DNA from: Iris pallida
Taxonomy: Eukaryota > Streptophyta > Magnoliopsida > Asparagales > Iridaceae
DNA: 64,000 nucleotides
Reading direction: 5' to 3'
Assembly (NCBI GenBank): GCA_029216955.1
Contig: JANAVB010033216.1
Coordinates: 9,360,079-9,424,078 of the forward strand
Shown here: positions 35,428 through 46,312 of the stretch, piece by piece
Layout of the letters: each line of letters begins with the position of its first letter
How positions within the stretch are numbered: position 1 is the first letter of the stretch
Notes under the pieces: model-generated
Seen by the model: the letters and a program-made list of their open reading frames with translations, nothing else
What the model was told of the DNA's origin: nothing
Databases searched by the model: none
Made by a program: the position numbers and the translations under genes

Positions 35428-36012
35428 GTGTTCATCGGGTGTCTAACGGGTTCAGCTTACGATTGGTATCGTAGCTTACCCGATAACTCTATTTCATCTT
35501 TTGACGAATTCAAGGCAATGTTTCTCTTCCGCTTCTATGAAGGAGGTATGGACATGAACATGTCCTCCTTGATAGAAATCAAACAAAAGGAGAAAGAAGA
35601 TACTCGGACGTTCATTGAACATTTCCGACAGGCTACTCTAAAGATGCCTCATGGTATGCCAGATTCAGCGTTGATTGATACATGCAAGATGAATCTGCGA
35701 CCATCCATTGCTGTCTTCACAGGTTCACAATTCACAGATTGGGCTTCGTTTATCATAGTAGCAGTTTCTGCCGAGACCAATGGTAGGTTGGCTCGGGAAT
35801 ACGGGATGATTTTTGCTTCAGAAGATAAAGGAAAAAAAAGTAATCCTGGTAATAATCCTGGCAATCGTAATATGAAAGAAAAAGATACTCTTATGGTCAA
35901 TCTCTCCAAGAACAAAACGACGCCAAACAAAACAATCAGGAATCTTCCAAGCCGAAGGAAGAATACTCTTTTGACGAATGTGATATCCCTGGGATATTTC
36001 AGTATCTGGTGA
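35428..36012 (+). pseudogene. gag: Element C gag core (capsid)
   Basis: The retrotransposon gag domain: FIGCLTGSAYDWYRSLPDN, FLFRFYEGGMDMNMSS, and RTFIEHFRQATLKMP, colinear with element B 25690-26000. The frame shifts near 35935, after which the last residues are out of frame; the correct frame resumes before 36009. Forms the particle shell in an active relative. Confidence 0.85.
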
Positions 36013-37228
36013 AAAGTGGCAAACTTCAGATTCCAGAGCCAAAAAAGCCTAATAAGGTAAATCTTATTGACAATCCCAAATATTGTATCTATCATAGATA
36101 CATTAATCATCCTACCAGTGCTTGCTATGTCTTGAAAAAGAAGATCCAAGACCTGATAAATGGTGGCGCTATCGCTCTAACCAATGATGACCATACGGTT
36201 ACAACCAACATGGTCTCTCTTCAGTTTGGAGATTTTTCTCCACAGCAAGTCCCAGATAGAATTATCCCAATTCCGAAGGCGACTATGAAGATCGTGAATA
36301 TCCCGCCCGCCAGGAAAGAAAATACAGGATTACTGCCACTCACATTGAAGAATGGTGAAATCATATGGGTACATCCTGACTTAATACCTGAGTTAGAAAA
36401 TGAAGATAAAACTTTAAAATCCAAGAAAGGTAAGAAAGTCAAAACCTGTAACATGATTTCTCATGTTATTACAAATCCTGATGACTTGGATCATCTATGG
36501 GATGGCCTTCCTCTAGAAGATAGACTGAAAGGACTAAACATCTGTCCTCCAAGTCTAGCACCTCCTACCAAGCTCAAGCTTACTCATCGGCAGTGGCTAG
36601 CCATGAATAGTATTCCTTTATACCGGGCACAACAAGTCTTTGCTTCTTATGAAAAAGCTCCAACAGGGATTTCTCTTCGTATCCCGAATCCTTCTTCTCC
36701 CTTAACTACAGAGACGTCTATGCTTCATTCTCCTGTAATTGCAGAGGTTTCTTCCTCTTCCTGTGCTGAAACACCTGTCCAAAGCTCACTGCCTATCCAC
36801 TTGTATAGTCAGCAATCTGTCCTTCTTATGAGGAAGATGGTTTACGACTTTCAAAAGGCAGAAGGTTTGAATTATGATAAAGGAATACGTCTTCCTTTAC
36901 AAATTCAAAATTAGAATTCTACTGCTAGATTGGGTTCTGAAATGCCTCGTAACAACCCTCACAAGAAGAAGGCTAAGGGAAGAAAGACTAAATCCTGTAA
37001 TATGGTACTTTCTTCTCCTGAGTCTGAAGAAGAAACTTTTGCTGGTACAAGATCTGGAAAAGAGTACCACAAAGATTATGAGGGATCCTCCAAAGAAGCA
37101 GAAGATGTAGTGAAAACTCTACCAGTTCAACCTTCTCATGTTCCTGCTAAACCTTCTGTGGTTGAAAAGGGGAAATAGAAGGCAGTACGCTTTGATATCC
37201 CATTGAAGCCTGCTTCCAATCAGGGGAG
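36009..37228 (+). pseudogene. Element C nucleocapsid-like knuckle and gag-protease linker
   Basis: Starts KLQIPEPKK, then the CX2HX4HX4C knuckle CIYHRYINHPTSAC (about 36087-36128), as in element B. The frame is open to TAG at 36912, then to TAG at 37176. The phrase KGKKVKTCNMI is followed by about 150 codons absent from element B, after which a similar phrase KGRKTKSCNMV appears. Element B has only one such CNM phrase, so this part of C is either an internal duplication or an ancestral segment lost from B. A shift near 37215 follows. Confidence 0.7.
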
Positions 37229-38833
37229 GTGATGAAGCCTTACAAGTTTGACATTCTAGCTCAGTTAGCCAATACTCCGGCTAGACTATCAATATTTGAA
37301 CTGCTTCGCCTTTCCAGAGAAAGTAGAGAGACTTTGAGCGAAGCTTTACTTCAAGCAGATTCATGCTTGGCTCAACTCAAGACTCCTGATAACATACCAG
37401 TGTCATGCCCGCAATGTCATAGTGTGATGGAAGCAATTCCCAACATCACCTTTATATAAGAGGATATGCTATTGAAACACAACAAGCATGATAGGCCTTT
37501 GTGTTACACTGGATATATCGAATCTACTGAAATTGACAGGATTTACATTGATCCTGGGTCTTCAATTAGTATAATTCTTTATAGTATGCTAAGACCTCTG
37601 AGGATTCCTACTAGTGAGCTGACTTACACTAGTACTACGATAGTCGGTTTTAACTCTGGGAAGAGCAAACCACTGGGGAAGATTCGTCTGCAGATTCAGA
37701 TTGGTGATCTTCGAACTATGGTAACTTTCTATGTCATCAACTCGGACGTATCCAACAATATTCTTCTTGGAAGACCGTGGATTCATGAGCACAATATTGT
37801 GCCTTCAACTCTTCACCAATATTTCAAATATGTGGACTCCCAAGGAGTTTTGAAAACTAAGTTTGCTGATATTAATCCGTTCAAAGGTGTCGAAGCTTAC
37901 TTCTCTGATTCAAGGCTTTATAAACAAGAGCATGTGAAAGATATATCAGACATGGCTGAAGATCAATCATCCTCTGAGGATCACTCTATTAATGAAGATC
38001 CGCCAGAGGAACAACCTTTGAAGATCATATTCAAGGGACGAATTCAATCCCAACCTGTCAATGATCAACCTTTGATGATCAAGGTTAAAGGAAGAACTCA
38101 AACTTTATCTGAGGGATCAATAAATATTTTTGCTAAGAGCCAAGTTCAACCTTTTATGATCAAGGTTAAAGGGCGTACTTCTTGTACGAATGATCCAGAA
38201 TCACCATTAATTGTCAATCTTGGCAAATCTACACAGAAGACGGATGATGGTCCACTGTTGATTAATCCGAAGCGTAACAATCAGATTGTAAATGATGTAA
38301 ATATTGATCATTCTATACTTTCTGATATCAATGAAGATTTCCTGTTCGAGTATATGGCTGTCAAGTTTATTGAGAGAATGACTTTATCTTCTGATAATCA
38401 AAGTCATCAATATAAAGACAACACAGAACCGAAAGAAACTTTATATATTGATCATAAGGAGAATTCTTTCCCTCCTCATACAGATATTGGATCGTATGCT
38501 CAAAGGTTTCTAACATCTTCTCCTTATCTTCTACCCGTGGCCGCTTCATCACAAGCTTGCGTAACTTTTAGACGTCATAAAGAATCTTACTTCATTGTCC
38601 CGTCTGATAAGAAAAACAAACGCCAAATTGTGTTTGGCCTGGCTAGAAATATCCCTGTTGCTCAGGCAGATGAGCTAAAGGATAAAGACAAAAGAAGAAT
38701 CCAAATTGATAAGTATAGTCAACAATCTATTAAGATTATCCAGAACATGAGATATGATTTGAAGACTATACAAGGTCTCAATCAAGGCAAGGGCAGACGA
38801 CTACCATTATATGGTGATCTGTTTTACCAATAG
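37229..38833 (+). pseudogene. pro: Element C protease and linker
   Basis: In frame from 37229, with TAA at 37457 early on. HDRPLCYTGYIESTEIDR leads to the catalytic YIDPGSSISII (about 37550), then TTIVGFNSGKS, MVTFYVINS and LLGRPWIHEHN. This is a full Tat protease, intact where element B is shifted. A long linker with repeated IKVKGRT phrases runs to TAG at 38831. Cuts the gag-pol chain in an active element. Confidence 0.88.
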
Positions 38834-38866
38834 ACTCGTCATGGGTCGGGATATGATCCGTCCCAC

Positions 38867-40282
38867 ATGTTTTATGATGGTATACAAGAAGAATTCTCTT
38901 CCAGCTCTTCACAATCATCAGATTCAGAGGAACTTCAATCTGGACAAGTACTCTCAGTCAATATGGTTCAAGCCGATGATGAATCAGAACTATTTGAGAA
39001 TGATCCTTGGGCTCAACAAATGGATACTCAATGGGAACTTATTTTTGAACAACGACAGCCACCTACAGAAGATGAGGTAATCCAGATTGATGTTGGAGAT
39101 AGAATTATGTCCAAACCAGTATTCATCAGCAAAAATCTTTCTGAAGATGAAAAGGAAGAGCTGATAAAACTTATAAAAGATTACATTGACATCTTTGCAT
39201 GGAGTTATAAGGATATGTCAGGACTAGATCCTAAAGTTGCTACTCATAAACTCAATATTTTGCATAATGTCAAGCCTGTAAAACAACAGCAACGACGCTT
39301 TAGACCAGATATGATGGTTGCAATTGAAGCAGAAGTCAAAAAGCTAATTACATGTAGCTTTGTTCGTGAAGAACAACACCCAAATTGGGTGGCCAATATT
39401 GTTCCTGTTATGAAGAAGAACAAAAAAGTTCGAGTTTGTATAGATTACCGAGATCTTAATACGTCTTATCCAAAGGACGAATTTCCACTTCCAATTACTG
39501 ATATCATGATAGACAATACATGTGGTTTTGAACGCATGTCTTTCATGGACGGATTCTCAGGATACAATCAGATCAAGATGCATCCAGAAGATGAGAAGCA
39601 TAACGCTTTTCGTACACCTCTTGGGGTCTACTGCTATACAGTTATGCCGTTTGGTCTTAAAAATGCTGGTACCACGTATCAATGGGCTATGAGCAATATC
39701 TTTCAAGAACATCTACGGAAGATAGTTGAATGCTATGTAGATGACATCGCTGTTAAAAGTTGATCAAAGGACGATCACATTCAGGACTTGAGAACAGTAT
39801 TTGAATTAATGCGCCAGAATCAATTGAAAATAAACCCTACTAAGTCTTTCTTAGGGGTTTCCAATGGCAAGTTTCTAGGATTTGTCATTACCTCTCAAGG
39901 TATCCATGTTGATCCTGATAAGGTTAAAGCAATTCTTGAAATGCGTCCTCCTCGTAATCTGAAAGGACTCCGTGGCTTTCAGGGCCGTATTGCTTATATC
40001 AGAAGATTTATATCTAATCTTTCTGGGAGATGTCAACCTTTCTCCCGTCTATTAAAGAAAGGGGTATCTTTCGTCTGGGATGAAGCGTGTCAAAAAGCCT
40101 TCAATAACATTAAGCAATATCTTACAAACCCACCTGTTCTGGTACCTCCGGTGGTAGGAAGAGCATTTTTGCTATATGTTCGAGCCTTAGATCATTCACT
40201 TGGCGCTCTTCTGGCACAGAAAAGTGATATGGGTCATAAACAAGCAATATATTATCTGAGCAGGATGATGGTCAGGTATTGA
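38867..40282 (+). pseudogene. pol: Element C reverse transcriptase and RNase H N-terminus
   Basis: Same frame as the protease. RT begins GLDPKVATHKLNILHN and has RVCIDYRDLN and catalytic ECYVDDIAVKS (about 39728-39760), immediately followed by TGA at 39761 (an Arg codon in element B). After the stop, NPTKSFLGVSNGKFLGF and the thumb are open to 40282, where RNase H has just begun (FLLYVRALDHSLGALLAQ). RNase H is destroyed from 40276 onward by a patchwork rearrangement. RT itself needs only one base to read through, but RNase H is lost. Confidence 0.92.
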
Positions 40283-40320
40283 TGAGAAAACCGAGCATTA
40301 GATCATTCACTTAGATCATT
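40276..40320 (+). other. Patchwork (templated filler) scar in the element C RNase H
   Basis: Bases 40276-40299 copy 40371-40394 (GTATTGATGAGAAAACCGAG and four more bases). Bases 40298-40312 copy 40187-40201 (TTAGATCATTCACTT), and 40311-40320 repeats TTAGATCATT once more. Element B has ordinary RNase H sequence at this place (30045-30115). So a stretch of roughly 70 bases was lost and filled with copies from both flanks. Confidence 0.8.
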
Positions 40321-40561
40321 ATGTCACTGGACAGACTATTCATATCATCTCCAGAATAAATCCCATTCGGGTATTGATGAGAAAACCGAGCATTCTTAAT
40401 TCCAGGTTAGCTACCTGGGCGATGTTGCTCACTCCTTATGACATGATTTATGTGCCTCAAAATTCAGTGAAGGGCCAAGCCTTAGCTGATTTCTTAGCTG
40501 CTCATCCTATACCTGAAACTTCGAAGTTATATAAAGACATTCCAGATAAGTGGATTGTAAC

Positions 40562-41188
40562 ATGACTTTGAAGAATGATATATGGCAATTATATTTTGAT
40601 GGAGCATCACGAGTGGGACCTAAAGGCAATATTGTCTCTGGGGTAGAAATTGTCTTGGTTTCTCCTGACAAAATGGCCATATACCGTGCCTATTCTCTTA
40701 ATGAGCCATGCTCTAACAATGTAGCATAATATAATGCTCTATTGATTGGTCTCCAAGTAGCAAAACAATTGGATATTGAATTCTTAGAGGCTTATGGAGA
40801 TTCTCAATTGATCGTTAATCAAGTTAGAGGGACTTATAAAGTCAGAAATCCTGATCTCATCCCCTATCATCAGGTGGTAGTCGAGTTGGTCCTATCATTC
40901 AAAGGATTCTTTATCAAATTTGTACCACGTTCTCAGAATGTGGAGGCTGATGCTCTTGCCAGCTTAGCTGCAGACTTGGCTGTTCCAATCCGAAGGCAAA
41001 ATATAATTACTTTGTTGGACCGAGACTTGTTCTGTGTGAAGAATAATCTGTACATTGAACAAAGTTATACTACAGAGTCAAGTTTCCAGCAGAAAGATTG
41101 GAGAACTCCATTCATTGATTATGCAGTTCATGGGATTTTGCCTGAAGATCCTAAAGAAGCTGCATCAATTAAGAGACGATCATTTTGA
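40562..41188 (+). pseudogene. Element C second RNase H (aRNH)
   Basis: LYFDGASRVGPKG, CSNNVA then TAA at 40729-40731 in place of the Glu codon of element B (AEYNALL), YGDSQLIVNQV, and VEADALASLAADLAV. Thus one of the four acidic residues is itself the stop. The frame reopens at 40742 and runs to TGA at 41186 (an Arg codon in element B). Otherwise colinear with element B 30375-30990. Confidence 0.88.
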
Positions 41189-41286
41189 TTCTATTATGAT
41201 TCGTCTTTACATATGCTATATCGTCGTTCATATGACGGACTCTTGCGCATCAACCGGGTCCGAAGTTGTAAGACCGCATTCGAAGA

Positions 41287-42279
41287 ATGGGGTATTATTG
41301 GCCTTCTATGATAGCAGATGCTGTAGACTATGCCAAAAGATGTAAAGCATGTCAGATTCAGGCTGATTTCATTCATCAACCGTCTGAATTTCTACATCCT
41401 ACAACAGCCTCTTGGCCCTTCGAAGCTTGGGGTATGGATGTTATTGGTCCTATTAACCCTCCTTCTGTTAAGGGACATCGGTTCATACTAGCTATAACCG
41501 ATTACTTTTCGAAGTGGGCAGAAGCAGTCCCCCTTGCGGAAGTAAAAACATCTAATGTGATCAGTTTCATCAAGCACCATGTCATTTATCGTTTCGGGAT
41601 TCCTCGACGGATAATTCATGACAATGGTCCACAATTTGCCAGTCAAGCATTTTATCGATTCTGTGACAAGAATCGAATTCAGAATTTGGCTTCTACGGCT
41701 TATAATCCAGCTGCTAATGGTTTAGCTGAAGCTTTCAATAAGACGATCATCAAACTTCTCAAAAAGTTTGTCTCTTCTAATAAACGTGATTGGAATGAGA
41801 AACTTGGAGAATGTTTATGGGCTTATCGAACAACAGTCCGGACTCCTACTGGTTTTACACCATTCTTATTGGTTTACGGATGCGAAGCTATTCTCCCATT
41901 GAAAATCCAGATCCCTTCTCTACGAATAGCCATTGCTAATGAGCTAACTACGGAGAATAATGATCGCTTACGACTCCAAGAACTTGAAGGATTGGATGAG
42001 AAGCGTCTTCAAGCACAACAACACATTGAACTGTATCAAGCCCGCATATCTCGAACTTTTAATCGTAAAGTTAAGGAGAGGGTATTCAAAGTTGGTGAGC
42101 TTGTATTAGCTGTTCGGAGACCGATGGTAATGACTCATAAAAGTAAAAGGAAATTCCAAGCAAAATGGGAAGGCCCTTATGTAATTAAGTCCGTATTTTC
42201 TAATGGCGCCTATCGATTGTCAAAACCCAATGGAGATCTACTCATGCTGCCGATCAATGGCAAATTTCTTAAGAAATAA
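41287..42279 (+). pseudogene. int: Element C integrase, zinc finger truncated
   Basis: A 330-residue open frame with the complete catalytic core: GMDVIGPINPP, HDNGPQFAS, NGLAEAFNK, then KWEGPYVIKSVFSNGAYRL and the end at TAA 42277. Upstream, a deletion of about 66 bases near 41247, relative to element B 31046-31111, removes the first zinc-finger His and shifts frame; CKACQ remains. The catalytic core and C-terminus are unbroken, the best-preserved enzyme in the window. Confidence 0.92.
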
Positions 42280-42332
42280 GACAGAACAAAAATAAAACAT
42301 CTTTTATTATTATTTTTGTTCAAAATAAAAGA

Positions 42333-42635
42333 CTAAGGACGAGGACCACTCCCTTCGTTATTGAATACATAGTCGGCCAATGCATAGAAGGCGTCGTTTC
42401 CTGAACTCATGAAAAGTTTGCAGACAGCCATCCTCGACGCTTCTTCTTCAGGAGTTTTCCCTGGCTCTTTTAAAAAAGCAAGAATGTCTTCGGGTGGCTT
42501 GGGCGCAGAAGAGCTTCCACCTATTTCGGTCGAGCCTGATGAGCCTGATACAGGGGGTTGAACGGAGAACGTATCAATAATGCCCTTGATTTTCCTGGGG
42601 ACTTCATTCTTTTGCTGTATATCTTTGGAAGACAT
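42333..42635 (-). CDS. Element C antisense gene 3: small acidic protein
   Basis: A minus-strand frame starting MSSKDIQQ at 42635, the start that aligns with MSSEDASKK of the element B copy; an upstream in-frame Met at 42686 falls near the TATA box and is less likely. About 100 residues: a Ser/Gly/Pro-rich segment, the shared core SSAPKPPEDILAFLKEPGKTPEEEASRMA, and the tail ADYVFNNEGSGPRP. TATA-like CTATAAATGG lies at 42687-42696. It starts a few tens of bases after integrase on the opposite strand. I do not recognise the family. Conservation between B and C at the protein level argues it was a gene. Confidence 0.6.
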   Translation of the reverse strand: MSSKDIQQKNEVPRKIKGIIDTFSVQPPVSGSSGSTEIGGSSSAPKPPEDILAFLKEPGKTPEEEASRMAVCKLFMSSGNDAFYALADYVFNNEGSGPRP

Positions 42636-42696
42636 TTTCAATAGAGAAGCAGAAATAAGAATGGAATGATTACAGAGAATTCTCATCCATTTATAG

Positions 42697-43345
42697 AAGA
42701 GGATTACTAATGAACTATTCTCTGAAATTGAAAACGACTTTTCACTTCCGAAAAGGCTCGTCCATTCATGTTACCAGGTTCATCCATTTAATTATGGAAT
42801 TGAATCGTCCTTTCTGTTCCCAAGAAATATGCTGATTCTTCCACCGTCTTGACATATACGCTCGTAATATCTGTCTTCTTAATCCCCAGCTACCAAGCTT
42901 TGGTTAAGCTGACTTCTTGTTTCCGGGAAAAGGAATTTTATATCTTCTATTTTTATCAATTGATTAGAAAGTGGGATTCGCTATTTATCATGTTTTCATG
43001 ACCTCTGAATAAATATTAAATCTACTTTCTTTTCCTATCTATCACTTCTATTTGACCTCTGCATAGATATTAATCTAATTTTCTTTTGAGTTCATATATG
43101 CTATTATGTCCATATTACCTATGATAGTATCATATACTCTAAAACAAAAAATAAGATTTCATTTATCTATCATGTCCATATTACATCCAGATAGATACAA
43201 ATCATTGATCATAGAAAAATCATCATTTTTATTCCATATCATCAAAAAGTCTATTACATTTCTTAGACTTTCTTACAAGTTATAATGGAAATCTCTTACA
43301 TTCTTAGATTTTTATTCTATACACCAACGATAACCTAATAGAGAT
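42697..43345. other. AT-rich spacer between antisense genes 3 and 2 of element C
   Basis: No open frame of interest on either strand. AT-rich with the recurring phrase TCTATCAYKTCCATATTAC. Element B carries a large spliced gene in the equivalent interval, so this may be where element C lost sequence. Confidence 0.5.
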
Positions 43346-44298
43346 CTATTTCTTTTTTGATCCTCTTTGACGGGTTCGTTGTTGGTGGCAGTTCCTGACT
43401 ATCTGAGCTCCAGTGGCAACCAGAACAGCAGGAATCAAACTCTGGTCTTCTCTCTCATACGAGAGGAGAACCCCAGAGTATGGCAGCCCGAAGGCATGTT
43501 GCTGCCAATACAATTGGTGGATTAGTGGCGGCACCTCAAAGGAGATAGGAATATATCCAGCATTGGGATACGATTCCTAGTTCTGCCGTGAAAGGAACTC
43601 TACTACCCGATTTCTCGGGGTAGAATTGACTCCACCATCCAACTCTCCGTGTATAAAGGCTCTTCCTACCAACAGAGGAAGAGCCTTCTATCTCACGAAG
43701 AGTTCTGAGTTGTCTGATTTGCGCGTCAAAAGCGCATGAGCTCCCTGATGTTGATGTCAGAAGAACGCTCCTCACAACGTCAAAATCGCCAATACCGGTT
43801 CTGGAAAAGCTGCTCAGCCAAACTTCTGCAGAAAACAACAAAGAAGAAATGTTTTAAAAACAGAAGTATTATCAGATGCGTATAACGCTAATTAAAAACA
43901 GATCACAAGGTTTTTTATGCCAGTGCTTCAGCAAGGCTTTTACGCCAGTGATTCAGCAAGGCTTTTACGCCAGTGATTCAGCAAGGCATTTTACGCCAAT
44001 GCTTCAGCAAGGCATTTTACGCCGGCAATCTGCAAGGCTTTTTACGCCAGTGCTTCAATAAGGCTTTTACGCCGGTGCTTTAACAAGGCTTTTACGCCAG
44101 TGCTTCAGCAAGTTTTTACGCGCATCAAGAATTTACGTTCATGAATAGATGTTTTCAACAAAAATTTCGAAAGCCAGATATTTGCTTACGATCGGACTTA
44201 CCATTTGAGTCGAATGGTTCGGCTCTAATGGTGGTTGAATCTGCGTCTAATGATTGGGCATACAAAAGAACACCGTGGGAAAGCTTCGCTATCCTCAT
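43346..44298 (-). pseudogene. Element C antisense gene 2: spliced, intron packed with TTTACGCC repeats
   Basis: Minus-strand exon 1 runs from ATG at 44298 (MRIAKLSHGVLLYAQSLDAD) to 44202, followed by donor GTAAGT. The intron 44201-43826 ends in a pyrimidine-rich tract and TTTTCTGCAG. Exon 2 from 43825 joins in phase (EVWLSSFSRTGIGDFDVV) and runs to about 43540, where a frameshift leads into IPISFEVPPLIHQLYW and HAFGLPYSGVLL, ending in the basic tail RTRQRGSKKK at 43346. A TATA box TTATAAATAG is at 44370-44379. The C-terminal phrases recall proteins annotated as putative plant transposon protein, but that is from memory and weak. The intron holds the tandem array at 43908-44118. Confidence 0.6.
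43908..44118. repeat. Tandem array of a TTTACGCC-containing ~26-bp unit inside the antisense intron of element C
   Basis: About eight units of the form CAAGGCTTTTACGCCAGTGC plus TTCAG, with spacing varying by one or two bases. The TTTTACGCC core is the most constant part, with TTTTTATGCC in the first unit. The array lies wholly within intron 43826-44201 of antisense gene 2 and repeats the same word that fills the element C LTR. Confidence 0.88.
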
Positions 44299-44601
44299 TT
44301 GTTGGAGAACAACATCACGGAAAGTTATCTTCAGTGGAATGAGTACAAGAATATATGAAACATTCTCGGCTATTTATAAAGGCTGAAGAACTGTTGGGAA
44401 GAGTCTATTTCGGGGGAAGATCCTATTTTAAGGCTCTTGTAACCACAAGACAGATGCCACGTGTCAAGTTTGTTTCTTGGGAATGAACAATCATAGAAGC
44501 AGTTAAAATAAATGTTGAACAGTTGAGATTAACATCAGACTTTATTTATAAAAAGGGGGGAGTAGAACCCTACATATAAGAGAGTCGCAATACATGGAAT
44601 T

Positions 44602-44856
44602 TCATTTTTTCTCTCCTTCGTTGGACTGACGAAGGGAGGCACCAAACTCACACATGTTGTGAATCCCGGAGCGACGCATCAGATTTAAAAATGCTTCGGC
44701 ATCTCCTGAGCCCTCATATGCAGTCGGGGGACCATCATCGATGCGACTGAAGACTGCTGGAGTTAATCCGAAGCACGCTACAAAGTTGCGTGCTCGCTCA
44801 AAGTCAATCCTTGAGCCCGAAGCCTCTTCATTGTTAGTCTCCTTCTTGGGCGCCAT
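44602..44856 (-). CDS. Element C antisense gene 1: 84-residue protein
   Basis: An uninterrupted minus-strand frame, MAPKKETNNEEASGSR to SLRQSNEGEKK. A TATA-like CTATAAATGA is at 44897-44906, about 40 bases upstream. Mixed charge, with the central phrase NFVACFGLTPAVFSRIDDGPP. The start MAPK resembles that of the element B antisense gene (MAPKRSS) but the rest does not align by eye. Upstream, at 45040-45140, four TTACGC words precede the 3' LTR. Function unknown. Confidence 0.5.
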   Translation of the reverse strand: MAPKKETNNEEASGSRIDFERARNFVACFGLTPAVFSRIDDGPPTAYEGSGDAEAFLNLMRRSGIHNMCEFGASLRQSNEGEKK

Positions 44857-45029
44857 GTTACTATGGAGATGAACGACAAAAGTGAAGAATTTCTCCTCAT
44901 TTATAGGTTAAATCAACTCTCCATATTCCTCTTTGGAAATTGCTCATTATTAATGTAGAACTCGGGAAAATGAAAAGGCATTCGAAAGTCTCGAGAAAAG
45001 AAATTCATTGTGACGGTTGAGTGTTGACC

Positions 45030-45190
45030 GACACTATTGAAAATTACGCCGACTGTTGGATATCCTCGCTTTTACGCGGATGGCTGTTACGTATCCCAAA
45101 TTTTACGCTGGCAGATCAAATCTTAACTTTTACGCTTCTGTTCAAAGTATTTCAAATTTTGGAGATATTTGAAAACTTTGAAGGGGGTCT
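45030..45190 (+). promoter_or_regulatory. TTTACGC cluster and polypurine tract before the element C 3' LTR
   Basis: Contains ATTACGCCG, CTTTTACGCGG, ATTTTACGCTGG and CTTTTACGCTTC, then TTTGGAGATATTTGAAAACTTTG and the purine tract GAAGGGGGTCT ending at 45190. The tract primes plus-strand synthesis; the cluster also lies upstream of antisense gene 1. Confidence 0.75.
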
Positions 45191-46312
45191 TGTAGGAGCG
45201 TAAAAAGTGCTTCAAAGAAAGAGTCATCCCATTCATAAGTGATCGGTTTTTACACCAAGCAGAGTGGGTAATCTCTTTTACGCCCAAATCTAGGCTAATC
45301 AATTTACGCCTAAGCAGGCTGATCATTTTACGCTTGGGTCTACACCTATGATTTTATGCCAAGGACAGAGCAGCCTCTTTTACGCTGGACAAAGCTGTCA
45401 AATCTCGCATTTAATGCAATCTCTGACATGAAGATATTAATGATGGCATTTACCACAGAATTCAATGGAATTTGTCTTATACAAAGACCATTGTTGTCGT
45501 TTATGGGGATCGAGCTACTTTACGCTCACTGTATGATTTCTTTTACGCACGGAGTTTTACACGAGTTTTTACGCTCATAAAATGATGTGCGCGTAAAGTC
45601 TATTTGAGCCATTTTACGCTCAAGGTTATTCAATAACCACTTTACGCGGGAAACCTATGACAGAGCTATTTTACGCTCATCTTACTGCTTTACGCCCAGG
45701 GGATGTTGGGGCTATTTTTATGCCCTATTCTTTCCGGCCAGTTTGGAACGTGGTTTGCCTACATGGCCTTCATGCCATATATTTTGAAGAACGTGTGTAC
45801 ATATATCCTATTCTCACTGAAATGATGGGACGCGTGTCAACGTATGCAAAGGATGACTCTGATCATGGGTGGCAATTGTTAGCGTAAAGACAAATTTTGA
45901 TGCTTTTTACGCGCAGAAGCCCCAGTCTATAAATAGACGAATTTTTGACATACACACGGAGAGAGAAGAACATGAGAGAAGACAGAGATTAGAACTTCGA
46001 GATTTTTGATTCTCCGGAGCATTATTCTTCAACTTTTCTTTCAGAACAGAGTGAAGCAAAGCAGAAAAGCATTCGGCCTCGCCATCAGTGCCCAAGTGCG
46101 TCGATACCTTTCTGGTGACTTAGTTCTTCCAAGTTGTTCTACTTCAAGCAGTGATCTTCATTATCATCATATGGTCCAAGGAACAAAGTGATCATTTACA
46201 GATCACACTTCCATAGCAATACTTTCCCAGAATCAAATTTGTACTTCTTGTACTTTTTCTCGTTTTATTTTCAAAATCCAACTTTTGTTTGGCAATTTTG
46301 TTAAGTGAAACA
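45191..46312 (+). repeat. 3' LTR of element C
   Basis: 1122 bp, colinear with 32312-33433. TATA CTATAAATAG at 45927-45936. It is followed by ATAAT and element B sequence. Several TTTACGC words differ from the 5' copy by C to T changes (for example TTTATGCC near 45354). Confidence 0.95.

Larger units (their letters stand above)
32312..46312 (+). mobile_element. Element C: Tat-lineage Ty3/gypsy element, 14.0 kb, nested in element B
   Basis: LTRs 32312-33433 and 45191-46312 are both 1122 bp, from TGTAGGAGCG to AAGTGAAACA, flanked by a perfect ATAAT duplication (32307-32311, 46313-46317). Interior: primer site as in element B, gag, protease, RT, RNase H, aRNH, integrase, then antisense genes and the purine tract TTTGAAGGGGGTCT. 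My hand count gives about 45 LTR differences in 1122. It lacks the large mobile-domain gene of element B. It has in-frame stops, a rearranged RNase H and a deletion in the integrase zinc finger. Confidence 0.96.

Noticed and set aside
43908..44118. Regular ~26-bp repeats as CRISPR or a protein repeat
   Set aside because: No unique spacers; the repeats lie within an intron-like interval and are stopped in the gene's frame.
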